Shown here in pieces: positions 49,125 to 58,043 of a stretch of DNA of 64,000 bases (within the stretch, counting starts at the first letter, position 1; each line of letters begins with the position of its first letter). The stretch spans positions 1,589,001 to 1,653,000 of the forward strand of contig NZ_CP032684.1 in assembly GCF_003627795.1 (NCBI RefSeq). Reading direction: 5' to 3'. This stretch comes from Rhizobium sp. CCGE531 (GTDB lineage Bacteria; Pseudomonadota; Alphaproteobacteria; Rhizobiales; Rhizobiaceae). The translations under genes were made by a program, and so were the position numbers. Under the pieces are notes generated by a model. The model was given only the letters and a program-made list of their open reading frames with translations. It searched no databases and was not told the origin of the DNA.

Positions 49125-50066
49125 TCACAATCCCAGGCGATAGGCATGGCGCGAGGCGAACCGGCCGCTGCCGTCGAGCTGAAACGGTGTGATTGCCGCT
49201 TGAATGGCCATAGCCGTCTCGCTGGTGACGCCGACCAAGGGCAGGCGTACATCCGCCTCGATATCCCTGACCAGTGACAGGGCGTGCTTGACCGTCGCCG
49301 GCTCGCTTTCGCGGGCCAGCGCGCTGAATAATGGCTGGAGGCGCTCGTCGATGGATTGAGCTGCGCTGACGTTGCCGCACGCAGCCGAATGCTGCATGGA
49401 TCGAAAGAGGCGTGGGACGATATTGGCCGCACTGGAGAAGCAGCCATGACCATGCGCAGTGGTGAAGCCGAGCGCGCTGGCGTCGTTCGACGTAAAGAGC
49501 CCGAACCGTTCCGGCAGCAAAGGCCGCCAGAGATCGATGCGCGAGAGGTCACCGCTGCCATCGGCGATCGCGATGATTCCTGGAATCTCCGCCAGCCGTC
49601 CGACCGTCGCCGGAGCCAGGTCGATCGCGGTATGCGATGGCTGATTGTGGATGATAATCGGCAGCTCCATCTGCGCCGACAGCTGCTCGAAATGGTGGAT
49701 GACGCCCTTCTGCGTCGGCTTGGAATAATAGGGGACTGTCACCAGGGCTGCATCGGCGCCAAGCCGCTGCGCCCGTATCGTTTCCTTTATGGTCGTCGCC
49801 GTATCGTTGGTTCCCGTTGCGACAATGACGGGAACCTTGTCTTCGGAAAGTTCGATACAGATTTCAATGGCGCGGATGTGCTCGGCTTCTGTCAGCGTCG
49901 GGCCTTCGCCCGTCAGCGAACAGACCAGCAGCCCGTCGATGCCGCTCAGCAGCTGCCATTTCACATGCGCCATCAAGGCGACACTATCGAAAGCGCCATC
50001 ATGAAACGGGGTAACAAGGGCGGTGATCGCACCGCAGATGCGTCTCTGAAAAGTCAGACTGCTCAT
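49125..50066 (-). CDS. DapA-superfamily protein lacking catalytic Tyr and Lys
   Basis: 313 aa TIM-barrel of the dihydrodipicolinate synthase/N-acetylneuraminate lyase superfamily. The fold markers are present: LTGEGPTLT (51-59), PYYSKPTQ (112-119) and GSGDL. The Schiff-base lysine of the family (E. coli Lys161, IGIKEA) is replaced by Ala168 (IAIADGSGDL), and the proton-relay tyrosine (E. coli Tyr133, LYNVP) by His140 (IHNQP). Spacing between the two sites is unchanged, so the alignment is secure. It is therefore unlikely to be a DHDPS. Twelve bases downstream of a small membrane-protein gene, probably co-transcribed with it. Confidence 0.85.
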   Translation of the reverse strand: MSSLTFQRRICGAITALVTPFHDGAFDSVALMAHVKWQLLSGIDGLLVCSLTGEGPTLTEAEHIRAIEICIELSEDKVPVIVATGTNDTATTIKETIRAQRLGADAALVTVPYYSKPTQKGVIHHFEQLSAQMELPIIIHNQPSHTAIDLAPATVGRLAEIPGIIAIADGSGDLSRIDLWRPLLPERFGLFTSNDASALGFTTAHGHGCFSSAANIVPRLFRSMQHSAACGNVSAAQSIDERLQPLFSALARESEPATVKHALSLVRDIEADVRLPLVGVTSETAMAIQAAITPFQLDGSGRFASRHAYRLGL

Positions 50067-50078
50067 GGCGGCTACGTC

Positions 50079-50306
50079 TCAGAGGTAATGCAGCACGATG
50101 AAGAGCTCCAGCCCGCCGAGGAGCAGACCAAAGGCGAACATGGCCTGAAAGGTACGCTTTTCGCGGACCTGGCGATTGTTAAGCGTTTGCTGGCGCCGGC
50201 CTTTTACGCCTGGGGCCGATGCCGCAACGCGGTGATGTCTCTCATCGCTGTTGTGAACGAGGGCACGGATGGATTCCGTCAGATTGGGTGCGTGCGTGTC
50301 GAGCAT
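50079..50306 (-). CDS. Hypothetical small membrane protein, 75 aa
   Basis: Charged N-terminal half followed by one TM helix (FQAMFAFGLLLGGLELFIVLHYL) at the C-terminus. ATG 50306 follows TGGAGATAGACCC; longer in-frame starts up to 50408 lack a site. It lies between the PanE-like and DapA-like genes on the same strand. No known family. Confidence 0.5.
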   Translation of the reverse strand: MLDTHAPNLTESIRALVHNSDERHHRVAASAPGVKGRRQQTLNNRQVREKRTFQAMFAFGLLLGGLELFIVLHYL

Positions 50307-50479
50307 GGGTCTATCTCCATATTCCACCGCAAGCGTAACGCTGGCCCCCATAGGAAATCCATTCGAGGCGGAAGGCGAAGAAGTAAGTGAGATATAAAGG
50401 GCCGGCATCCCCGGATTTTGCCCGGCAGCCGAGCCATAGACCGCTGCCGGAAAGTCAAAAATGCCTTTTGTGGCCAGCG

Positions 50480-51496
50480 CTAGGCCGCATCCTGCTGGTT
50501 CTTTTGGTCGAGCTGCGTGACCAGCGCCAGGATGGTTGCCGAGACCGGCGTCGGCACATTGGCGAGCTTGCCGAGCGAAACGACGACACCGACGAGCGGC
50601 GTGATTTCCAATGCCTTGCCGGCAAGCAGATCCTGCAGCATCGAGGTGCGCACAGGGCCAATCTGCCGCGAGCGCTCAACGCGTTCTTCGACCGACATGG
50701 CGATATGCGATCCCAAAGCCTCGGCGACGGCCTTCACCTCACTCATCACCTGGCCGACCATGGCTGCCAGCGCCGGGTCATCCATAATGTCGGACATCAA
50801 TCCGCGGGTGAGCGCACTGATCGGGTTGAAGGCGGCGTTGCCCATCAGCTTGCTCCAGATATCGTCGCGAATGCGCATGGAAATGGAGATGTTGACGCCT
50901 GCGTTCCGCAGCAGTGCCGCGATGCCTTCTATGTCGGCGGTCGTTTCGCCGGACGGCTCGCCAAGGATGAAATGGCCGTTGTTGGCGAGCTTGATCTCGC
51001 CTGGGCCGACAACTTCCGCTCCCTGATAGGCAACGCAACCGATCACGCGCTCAGGCCCGACCAGGCGCCAGAGATCGCCGTTCGGATCGAGCTCCTCCAT
51101 CTGGTGCTCGGCATGGCCGCTTTGCCTGTCCCGGTGAAAATACCACCACGGCACGCCGTTGAGGATCATGACGACGCGGGTGCCCGAATGCAGCAGTTTC
51201 GCAATGCCGGGGACGGCTGCGGCAAGCTGATGGCCCTTGAGCCCGGTGATGACGAGATCCTGCGGCGGTAGCTCGCCCGCATCGGCTGTTGCCGTCATCC
51301 GCGCCACAAGCGGGTTGTCCGCGCCGGCTTCCCAGAGGCGTATGCCGTCAGCGCGAATGGCCTCCAGGTGAGCTCCGCGAGCGACGACAGAGATCTGCGT
51401 CTCCGCTCCCTGGGAGGAAGCGAGCTTTGTGGCGATCGCGCCACCCAGCGCGCCGGCGCCGTAGACACAGATGTTCTTAAAGGGAGAGGATGTCAT
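50480..51496 (-). CDS. Ketopantoate-reductase-like oxidoreductase
   Basis: 338 aa of the ApbA/PanE family. Rossmann motif YGAGALGG (12-19), central KLMGNAAFNPISAL with the conserved Lys/Asn pair, and a C-terminal helical domain with SMLQDLLAGKALEITP are present, so the fold and active site look intact. PanE makes pantoate, but several paralogues reduce other 2-keto acids; the genomic setting with a DapA-like gene hints at keto-acid metabolism rather than pantothenate alone. Confidence 0.88.
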   Translation of the reverse strand: MTSSPFKNICVYGAGALGGAIATKLASSQGAETQISVVARGAHLEAIRADGIRLWEAGADNPLVARMTATADAGELPPQDLVITGLKGHQLAAAVPGIAKLLHSGTRVVMILNGVPWWYFHRDRQSGHAEHQMEELDPNGDLWRLVGPERVIGCVAYQGAEVVGPGEIKLANNGHFILGEPSGETTADIEGIAALLRNAGVNISISMRIRDDIWSKLMGNAAFNPISALTRGLMSDIMDDPALAAMVGQVMSEVKAVAEALGSHIAMSVEERVERSRQIGPVRTSMLQDLLAGKALEITPLVGVVVSLGKLANVPTPVSATILALVTQLDQKNQQDAA

Positions 51497-51639
51497 GGCT
51501 TGGTGCTCCGAATGAGATCGCGTGCTCAGAAGAGATATGTCGCGCTTTCGATTTAACGAAGGGTCTTTTAGATTTCAGGCAATTGGAATTGAAAATCGCC
51601 GAACCTTCCTCCACACTACATGCTTATGGAAGTTTCACC

Positions 51640-53646
51640 ATGCTCGCCCAGGCGCGAATGAGGGCGATCGGCAAGGAAAATCCCTCCCGGCCGTCACGGG
51701 TTCGTGCGGATTTCGTGAACAGGATCATGTTTTCACTACATACATTGGGCGGCCTTAGACTTCTGGACAGCGATGGTCGCGAGGTCGCCTTTCCCGAAAA
51801 GGGCTTGTTGATCCTGACCTATTTGATGGCGGAGCCGCCGGCGCGCACGTCACGCAGCGCGATCGCCCGGCTTCTATGGGGGGATGACAATGGCAGCGCG
51901 CAGGTCAATCTGCGCAAGCTGGTTTCGCGGATAAGGGGCCGCCAGGCAGCTCTCGGCAGGTCGTTCCTTCGTTTCAGCGAAACGATCGTGGAACTCGAAG
52001 CGCCTCCGGAAGCCATAGACATGCCGCTTGCGAACACGGAACAGGCTGAGCCGACCGTTGCGAGATTGAGAGGGCTGATGAAAGCGCTCGAGGCGGAGTT
52101 CCTGCCGGAGGTCGATTGTCAGAGCGCGGTTTTCTTTCACTGGCGCAAGGCGCAAAGGCGGCGCCATGCCGATATGCTGAAGGAAACGCTGACTGCCGCT
52201 GAGGCCCAGGTGAGCACCGTAGAGGATGCCGCACTGGTGAAGGAGGCAGCGCTTCTGATCCTCGGCCTCGATCCGGAGGATCGGGATATCCATCGCATCC
52301 TGCTGCGGATATTCGAAGCCGCGGGAGAGGTGGAACACTTCAGGCGAATATTCGAGCAGCGTTCAGAGCTGTTGTCGTCATGGTCGGCGCGGTGGCGGGA
52401 CGCTTCGGCAGGTGACGTGGCTGCAGACGCTCCTCCCGGCAGCCGGGTGTCGGGCAGGCCGCCGAAGGCGCGCATACCCCTAATTCTCCTGTCATCCTCG
52501 GAAAAGCAAGGCGCAGGATACGACGCCTCATCGCTGATGAGCGATATCACTGTCGGCTTCTGCGCCTTGGAGAGTCTCGACATTGCAGATCGCTGCACGG
52601 CGGTCCGGGTCGGCAGGGTCGGGGAGCGTGCTGTCGCAACGTTCGATCGATGGGATCGCTCTTACATTCTCGAAATGCGCCTCAGCGTTCGTGATGACGG
52701 ACCGCTGCTGTTTTCGCAATTGGTCGATGCCGCCAGCGATGAGGTCGTCTGGGCGGAGCGCATCAGCCTTGGACAGTCCTCTCCGGAACAGCAGAGGCAG
52801 ATGGTGACGCGCCATATCGTGCTATCCCTGGCAGGACAGATCGAACGTCGGGAGATGATGCGGTCTCACTTCGAAAAGGACCTGACAGCCTATCAGCGCT
52901 ATCTTGCCGGAAAGCGTCACCTTGCTCGTCTCTCGGTGCCAAGCCTGCAGGAAGCGCGGGTAGAACTCAAAGCCGTGCTGGAAAGCAGCGGCCATTTCGC
53001 CCCCGTCCTGAGTTCCATTGCGCGAACCTACTCCAAGGAATGGGTGCTGACATCGGGTAGCGACGCGGCCCTGCTGGACGAGGCCGAGAACTATGCGATG
53101 CGGGCCATTGCGGCCCGGCGCGATATCGCCGACGGCTATCGCGAACTGGGCATGACGAAGACCTTGAAGAAGGCGAATGAGGAGAGCATAGAAGCGCTGA
53201 AACTGGCCGAAGCCCTCAATCCGGGCCATGCCGGCATCATTGCCGACCATGCCGAAGCATTGCTGCATTCCTCGCGGCCGGATCTTGCGCTGAGGAAGAT
53301 CGAAAGCGCCATCGCGCTCAATCCGGCCAGCCCCGACACGTATTTCTGGACTGCTTCCGTGGCGAGCTACACGCTCGGCCGCTTCGAGGCAGCTCTCGAT
53401 TATATCGGCCGCATGGTCGATTCACGCTTGGCGGACAGGATTTCCGCGGCGAGCCTGGCAATGCTCGGAGAAGAGGAAAGGGCCGGCTTCTTCGTCCGGC
53501 GGGTTCAAAATACCCATCCGGATTTCGACATCGATCGCTGGATTTCCGTCGTGCCGTTCAAGGAGCAGTGGCAACGCGACATCTATCGCGAAGGGCTGCA
53601 ACGCGCCGGCTTCTGGAAACCTGTTTCGAACCCGATCCAGGTATAG
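51640..53646 (+). CDS. SARP/HilA-like transcriptional regulator with TPR repeats
   Basis: 668 aa from ATG 51640 (GGAAG seven bases upstream); the conserved region begins at MFSLHTLGGLRLLD (ATG 51727), so the real start could be either. Order: OmpR-type winged helix (about 30-115, with SAIARLLWGDDNGSAQVNLRK quoted in part), a bacterial activator helical domain (about 140-255), a TolB-like strand segment (IPLILLSS onward, about 290-420), then TPR repeats (about 470-590). No cyclase or kinase domain. It precedes the four-gene membrane operon by 189 bases on the same strand and may regulate it. Confidence 0.75.
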   Translation: MLAQARMRAIGKENPSRPSRVRADFVNRIMFSLHTLGGLRLLDSDGREVAFPEKGLLILTYLMAEPPARTSRSAIARLLWGDDNGSAQVNLRKLVSRIRGRQAALGRSFLRFSETIVELEAPPEAIDMPLANTEQAEPTVARLRGLMKALEAEFLPEVDCQSAVFFHWRKAQRRRHADMLKETLTAAEAQVSTVEDAALVKEAALLILGLDPEDRDIHRILLRIFEAAGEVEHFRRIFEQRSELLSSWSARWRDASAGDVAADAPPGSRVSGRPPKARIPLILLSSSEKQGAGYDASSLMSDITVGFCALESLDIADRCTAVRVGRVGERAVATFDRWDRSYILEMRLSVRDDGPLLFSQLVDAASDEVVWAERISLGQSSPEQQRQMVTRHIVLSLAGQIERREMMRSHFEKDLTAYQRYLAGKRHLARLSVPSLQEARVELKAVLESSGHFAPVLSSIARTYSKEWVLTSGSDAALLDEAENYAMRAIAARRDIADGYRELGMTKTLKKANEESIEALKLAEALNPGHAGIIADHAEALLHSSRPDLALRKIESAIALNPASPDTYFWTASVASYTLGRFEAALDYIGRMVDSRLADRISAASLAMLGEEERAGFFVRRVQNTHPDFDIDRWISVVPFKEQWQRDIYREGLQRAGFWKPVSNPIQV

Positions 53647-53835
53647 CGGCGATCCTTCGCGCAAGGATGATTGCCGCGATTGATATGAGTGTTTTCCAAT
53701 CGCTATAGGCTCGGGCTAGTCTTTACCACAATCGCATCCTAACCTCCGCTAGATCGCGCTGGACCAAGGACAACCAGTGCGGTATCGATTTCTCAATTGT
53801 CCTTTCTAAGTTGATGAATTCGCCGGGGAAGATCG

Positions 53836-55284
53836 TTGCGTTTCGAAGCCCTCAACCGTCTCTGGGACAGCGTTCGGGAGACCAGCCATGATTTCCGTGC
53901 CTCGACGGACGTTTTTCCCGTCGTCGACATCGAAAAGCTCGGTGCGACCCTCGACCTGAAGGAAAAGGGTGCCGCCGCCGGGCGCGAGAACCGGCCGCCG
54001 CCGGATGCGCAGTCGCATGACGAGACGGAGCAGCGTATCGTCGCCTGGGTTGAGGCGGAAAAGAAGAGTTCCTACCAGATCCTCGAAGACCAGTTCCAGA
54101 CCTTCGACAGCCGCCTGCGCAACCTCGATTTCGAGGGCCAGTTCGGGCTGATACGCCAGGCGAACGCCTCCAGCATCTCGGATTTCAAGGCGGAAGTCGC
54201 AAGCGGCGTCGATGAACTTCACGGTCTGCGCCGCAAGCTGAAGACGGCCGAGGATGAAATGGTGGGCTTCAAGGCCAGGCACAAGCTGCAGCGCGCCGCG
54301 AAGGTTTCCAGCAAAGCTGCTTGGGGTTTCAAGGTCTCGTTGATCGTCTTCCTCGTCCTCATCGAAATGGTGATGAACGGCAGCTTTCTCGCCAAGGGAA
54401 GCGAGCAGGGCATCGTCGGCGGCGTGACGGAGGCGGCCGCCTTCGCCTTCCTGAACATCGGCGCTGCGCTGATATTCTCTTTCTTCTGCGTCCGCTTCCT
54501 GGTGCATCGATCCTTTGCGCTGAAGCTGCTCGGTCTCCTCGGTCTCGTCGCGTATGTCGCCGTGGCCTTGGGGATCAACATCGTGCTGGCGCATTATCGC
54601 GAGGTCTCGGCGACGATCCTGAGCGGAGCCGGTGCCGAAGTGATTCAGCGCCTGAAGGCAACACCTCTCGGACTGCAGGAACTGAACTCCTGGATGCTCT
54701 TTGCCGTCGGCCTGATGTTCTCACTCGTCGCCTTCATCGACGGCTGCTATCTGACCGATCCCTATCCGGGCTTTGCCGGCGTGCAGAAGCGCCTCGATGC
54801 GGCGAGAGACAATTACATCGACCGCAAGCTCGATCTGATCGAAGCCCTGCGCGAGATCCGCGACGAGCACAACGGCAAGATCGAGGAAATCATCCGCGAC
54901 CTTTCGCTGCGCCGGCAGGAGACATCAGCCATCATCGCTCATCGCGCCAGGACGGCGGGTCTCTTTGCCGAACATCAAAACCATCTCGAGCGCGCCGCCA
55001 ATGTGCTGCTCACCTCCTACCGCGATGCCAACAGGGCCGCACGCACCGAGCCGGAACCATCCTACTTCAAGGATGCCTATAAGATGGAGCGGCTGACGCC
55101 TGTCATGCGCAGCGAAGAGGAATGGGACGACAAGGTTCTGGGCTCGCGCATCCAGGGCGCACAGGCGGAATTGTCGGAGCAGATCAAGCGGATTGGCGAG
55201 GAATTCGAGCGCGCCATCGAGAAATACCATCAGCTCGACAGTCTTTTCCCGGAGAGCATCCTTGGCGCGACGCAAGCGGCGTAG
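53836..55284 (+). CDS. Four-TM coiled-coil membrane protein (gene A of unknown operon)
   Basis: 482 aa from TTG 53836 (GGGGAAGA upstream). The cytoplasmic N-terminal half is acidic and helical (to about 150); TM helices lie at about 163-181, 200-224, 228-252 and 285-304; a long charged helical region follows (315-475, likely coiled coil). No enzyme motif was recognised. It overlaps the next gene by 23 bases. The arrangement with a VWA-like protein and an OmpA/MotB-like protein suggests an envelope-spanning complex. Confidence 0.7.
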   Translation: MRFEALNRLWDSVRETSHDFRASTDVFPVVDIEKLGATLDLKEKGAAAGRENRPPPDAQSHDETEQRIVAWVEAEKKSSYQILEDQFQTFDSRLRNLDFEGQFGLIRQANASSISDFKAEVASGVDELHGLRRKLKTAEDEMVGFKARHKLQRAAKVSSKAAWGFKVSLIVFLVLIEMVMNGSFLAKGSEQGIVGGVTEAAAFAFLNIGAALIFSFFCVRFLVHRSFALKLLGLLGLVAYVAVALGINIVLAHYREVSATILSGAGAEVIQRLKATPLGLQELNSWMLFAVGLMFSLVAFIDGCYLTDPYPGFAGVQKRLDAARDNYIDRKLDLIEALREIRDEHNGKIEEIIRDLSLRRQETSAIIAHRARTAGLFAEHQNHLERAANVLLTSYRDANRAARTEPEPSYFKDAYKMERLTPVMRSEEEWDDKVLGSRIQGAQAELSEQIKRIGEEFERAIEKYHQLDSLFPESILGATQAA

Positions 55285-56080
55285 CCGGCGCGGAGGATCC
55301 GCCGGCCTCATCATCGCAACGGTTTGTCTCGCGGTCCTGTCCCTCGGGATCGTCGGCGCCTATGGCTGGCTGCGCTACAAGGCGAGCGGCAATATCGCGA
55401 TCGACCAAGCCTCGCTTTGCCCGGTGGACGGGCCGAAGGCGGAAACCGCCATCCTGCTCGATGTCACCGATCCGATATCAGACACGACGGCGCTTGATCT
55501 GCGCAACCAATTCCAGAAGATCGTGACTGATGTGCCGATCGGCGGCGCGATCGATATCTATGCGCTGACCGAAAAGGAGGGCGAGCTGATCCAGACCTTC
55601 CATGGCTGCAACCCGGGAAGCGGCACTAATGTCGATGAATGGACCAGCAATCCTCGCCTCGCGCAGGCGCGGTGGGAAAAGGGGTTCCAGAAGCCGCTCG
55701 CCGATATCGCCGGCAAGCTGACCGCGGGCGAGTCAGGCAGGCTGTCGCCGATCATGGCAGGCATCCAGAAGATCAATCTCGAAGTCTTTGCCAACGCGCC
55801 AGCAGGCTTGTCGAAGCGCCTCTACATCGCCTCCGACATGATCGAGCACACTGCCGCCTTCTCGAACTACCGGGATGGCGTCTCCTATCAGAAATACCAG
55901 CATAGCCCGGCAAACGACCGGTTTCGCACATCATTGAATGGGGTCACGGTCAAGATCCTTGCCTTTCAAAGGCCGAACATGAAGTTCAGCATGGAGGACC
56001 TTGCGAACTTCTGGGCGCAATGGATCAAGAACAGCAACGGTGATTTCGGCGGCTTCGTGCGGTTGGAGGGGATACGCTGA
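55262..56080 (+). CDS. Membrane-anchored VWA-like protein (gene B)
   Basis: 272 aa from TTG 55262, six bases after GGAGAG. A very basic N-terminus (ARRKRRSRR) precedes a TM helix (15-37), so the rest is predicted periplasmic. The domain has a degenerate MIDAS-like pattern: ILLDVTDPIS with Asp67/Thr69/Ser73, a Ser162 segment (LSPIMAGI) and Asp192 (YIASDMIEHT). This suggests a von Willebrand A fold that binds metal and a partner. TTG is the best start seen and is not certain. Confidence 0.65.
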   Translation: MARRKRRSRRGGSAGLIIATVCLAVLSLGIVGAYGWLRYKASGNIAIDQASLCPVDGPKAETAILLDVTDPISDTTALDLRNQFQKIVTDVPIGGAIDIYALTEKEGELIQTFHGCNPGSGTNVDEWTSNPRLAQARWEKGFQKPLADIAGKLTAGESGRLSPIMAGIQKINLEVFANAPAGLSKRLYIASDMIEHTAAFSNYRDGVSYQKYQHSPANDRFRTSLNGVTVKILAFQRPNMKFSMEDLANFWAQWIKNSNGDFGGFVRLEGIR

Positions 56081-57018
56081 TGGCCGGCACCGAAGCGAGA
56101 TACCTCATCCGGGATTACGGGCCGATGGTGCTCTTCGCATCCATCACCATCGGCGGCATGATCTTCATCTGGTCGTCGAAACTCATGGGCTGGTCGTTGC
56201 CTGTCGTGACAGGCATACCGCTTCTGCTGATGGCGATCTATTTCATTGTGTCGCTGGCGGTTGCTGGGTTCCGGCTGCATAACGAGCAGGCGGGCGACAA
56301 CCTCTACTACATGGGTTTTCTCTTTACCCTGTCGAGCCTGGGCGTGTCGCTCTATCTCTTTGCAGGCGAAACATCGATCGAGACCATCGTCCGCAATTTC
56401 GGCATTGCCGTCACCTCGACCATTGCCGGCGTGACGCTGCGCATTCTCTTCAACCAGATGCGGCGTGACCCGATCGACATCGAGCGCAGCGTCCGGCATG
56501 AACTTGCCGAGATGACACGGCGCGTGCGCACCGAACTCGACTCGTCATCGCGCGAATTCTCCCACTACCGGCGTGTCAGCAACCAGATGCTGTCGGAAGG
56601 GTTCGAGGAGATCGCGCGGCAGGCCGAGCGCAACGGCCAGGAGATCAACAAGATCCTGGAAATGCTGGCAAAGCAGGCGGTGACCCCGATCAACGACGCG
56701 GCCGCGCAGCTGACGGCAACGACCACGCAATTGTCCGAGATCATCGGCACCTTCGGTGCCGCCGTCGAGAATGTCGGCAGGAAGCTGGAAGAGATCCGCT
56801 CGCCCGAGGATGTCGTGCGCGCCGAGCTGGCGCCGGCGATCAGTGCCATCAAGGAGATGTCGGAGGCGCAATTGCAGCCGCTGCGCAATATCGAGGCGGC
56901 ACTCGGCCGTATGGCGGAAGCGATGGGGCAGGCGCCGCCGCGATCCACTGCTGCTGACCTCGGGGCAGAGCCGGTGAGTGAAGCAGCGCCACGAAAACGT
57001 TGGTGGCATCTATGGTAG
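56080..57018 (+). CDS. Four-TM coiled-coil protein, stator-like (gene C)
   Basis: 312 aa; ATG overlaps the previous stop by one base after GGAGGGG. TM helices at about 15-33, 40-63, 74-95 and 104-124; the fourth, FGIAVTSTIAGVTLRILF, resembles the Thr/Gly-rich pore helix of MotA/TolQ/ExbB-type proteins, by inspection only. A long coiled coil (about 134-290) then projects into the cytoplasm. This layout, with gene D, recalls ZorA or MotA, although ZorA has a different helix order. Confidence 0.6.
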   Translation: MAGTEARYLIRDYGPMVLFASITIGGMIFIWSSKLMGWSLPVVTGIPLLLMAIYFIVSLAVAGFRLHNEQAGDNLYYMGFLFTLSSLGVSLYLFAGETSIETIVRNFGIAVTSTIAGVTLRILFNQMRRDPIDIERSVRHELAEMTRRVRTELDSSSREFSHYRRVSNQMLSEGFEEIARQAERNGQEINKILEMLAKQAVTPINDAAAQLTATTTQLSEIIGTFGAAVENVGRKLEEIRSPEDVVRAELAPAISAIKEMSEAQLQPLRNIEAALGRMAEAMGQAPPRSTAADLGAEPVSEAAPRKRWWHLW

Positions 57019-58025
57019 CAAATGGCTCGGACATTCAGCCGAAAATGGAGCACAAGGGCTACAATCGTGGCCTGATCCTTGGCCTGACGATGGCCGAATC
57101 CATGCTGCTTCTGGTCTTCTGCCTGCTGCTCGTGGCCGCTGCCTTGATTTCCGCGGAGAGAAACCGGCGCTACGAGGTCGAGCGCAAGCTCGAGAAGGCC
57201 GAACAGCAGGTCGCCTTGCTGGAGAAGAAGCGGGCCGAGCAGACCGCCGAGATCGTGCTGCTGCAATCGAAGGTCGTTTCCGGCGATCTCTCCGCCGCCG
57301 ATAAGGCCGTGGTGGACAAGCAATGGCGGGAACTGGTGCTGGCGAAGGAGGCACTCGACAGCATCACGGACCAGGGAGCGACCGCGGTCGATCTGCAGTC
57401 GCTTTCCAAGGTTGCCGCCGCTCTGAAGGAGCACGGCGTCTCGATGGCGGCAGCTCCCGACCAGATCGATAAGTTGCTGGCTGAAAGCGGGGGCGGGAAG
57501 GGCATGCACGACTGGCCGCCCATCATCAATCTCGACGATGCCAAGAAGAATTATTTCCAATCGGGAAGCGCCGAGCTCACCGGCACCTTTTCACAGCTGC
57601 TCGGCACGACGATTACCGACGAAATCGCCAGCAATCTGAGCCTTTATGGCGCCAATATCGTCGAGGTGATCGGCCACACGGACGAACAGCCGGTGGCGCG
57701 TGAAAAGTCCAACCTCGACGATACGATCATCAACGCGATGGACGGCAAGCTGCCGGTATCGGCCCTGCTTCCGGCCGACAATGCCGGGCTCGGCCTTGCG
57801 CGCGCCATTGCCGTCGCCAATGTGCTCAAGGCCAACCCCAAGCTCAAGGGCGCCACCATCCTGCCGATGTCCGCCGCACAGTTGATCCTGCCCGGCGATA
57901 CCGTCACCTCAGGCCAGCGCGGCGCCGTCGAGGCACGCCGCCGCATCGAAATCCGCGTGCGTGGCAGGACGGCACCGGTTGCCGTGATCAACGCCGGTGC
58001 CGCGCCCTCGACCAATACGCAATAG
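57012..58025 (+). CDS. OmpA/MotB-like peptidoglycan-binding membrane protein (gene D)
   Basis: 337 aa from ATG 57012, seven bases inside gene C. A short cytoplasmic N-terminus, then one TM helix (about 21-48) with Glu29 in TMAESMLLLVFCLLLVAA, the position where MotB and ZorB carry a proton-binding Asp. A periplasmic coiled coil (50-115) leads to a C-terminal OmpA domain (about 171-317): NYFQSGSAEL, EVIGHTDEQPV and EARRRIEIRV. It should anchor the complex to the cell wall. Confidence 0.8.
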   Translation: MVANGSDIQPKMEHKGYNRGLILGLTMAESMLLLVFCLLLVAAALISAERNRRYEVERKLEKAEQQVALLEKKRAEQTAEIVLLQSKVVSGDLSAADKAVVDKQWRELVLAKEALDSITDQGATAVDLQSLSKVAAALKEHGVSMAAAPDQIDKLLAESGGGKGMHDWPPIINLDDAKKNYFQSGSAELTGTFSQLLGTTITDEIASNLSLYGANIVEVIGHTDEQPVAREKSNLDDTIINAMDGKLPVSALLPADNAGLGLARAIAVANVLKANPKLKGATILPMSAAQLILPGDTVTSGQRGAVEARRRIEIRVRGRTAPVAVINAGAAPSTNTQ

Positions 58026-58043
58026 CGCCGGCACGGCGAGCTA

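Noticed and set aside
53836..58025. Complete Zorya defence system
   Set aside because: The C-D pair recalls ZorAB, but no ZorC, ZorD helicase or ZorE nuclease is encoded nearby, and A and B are not Zorya components.
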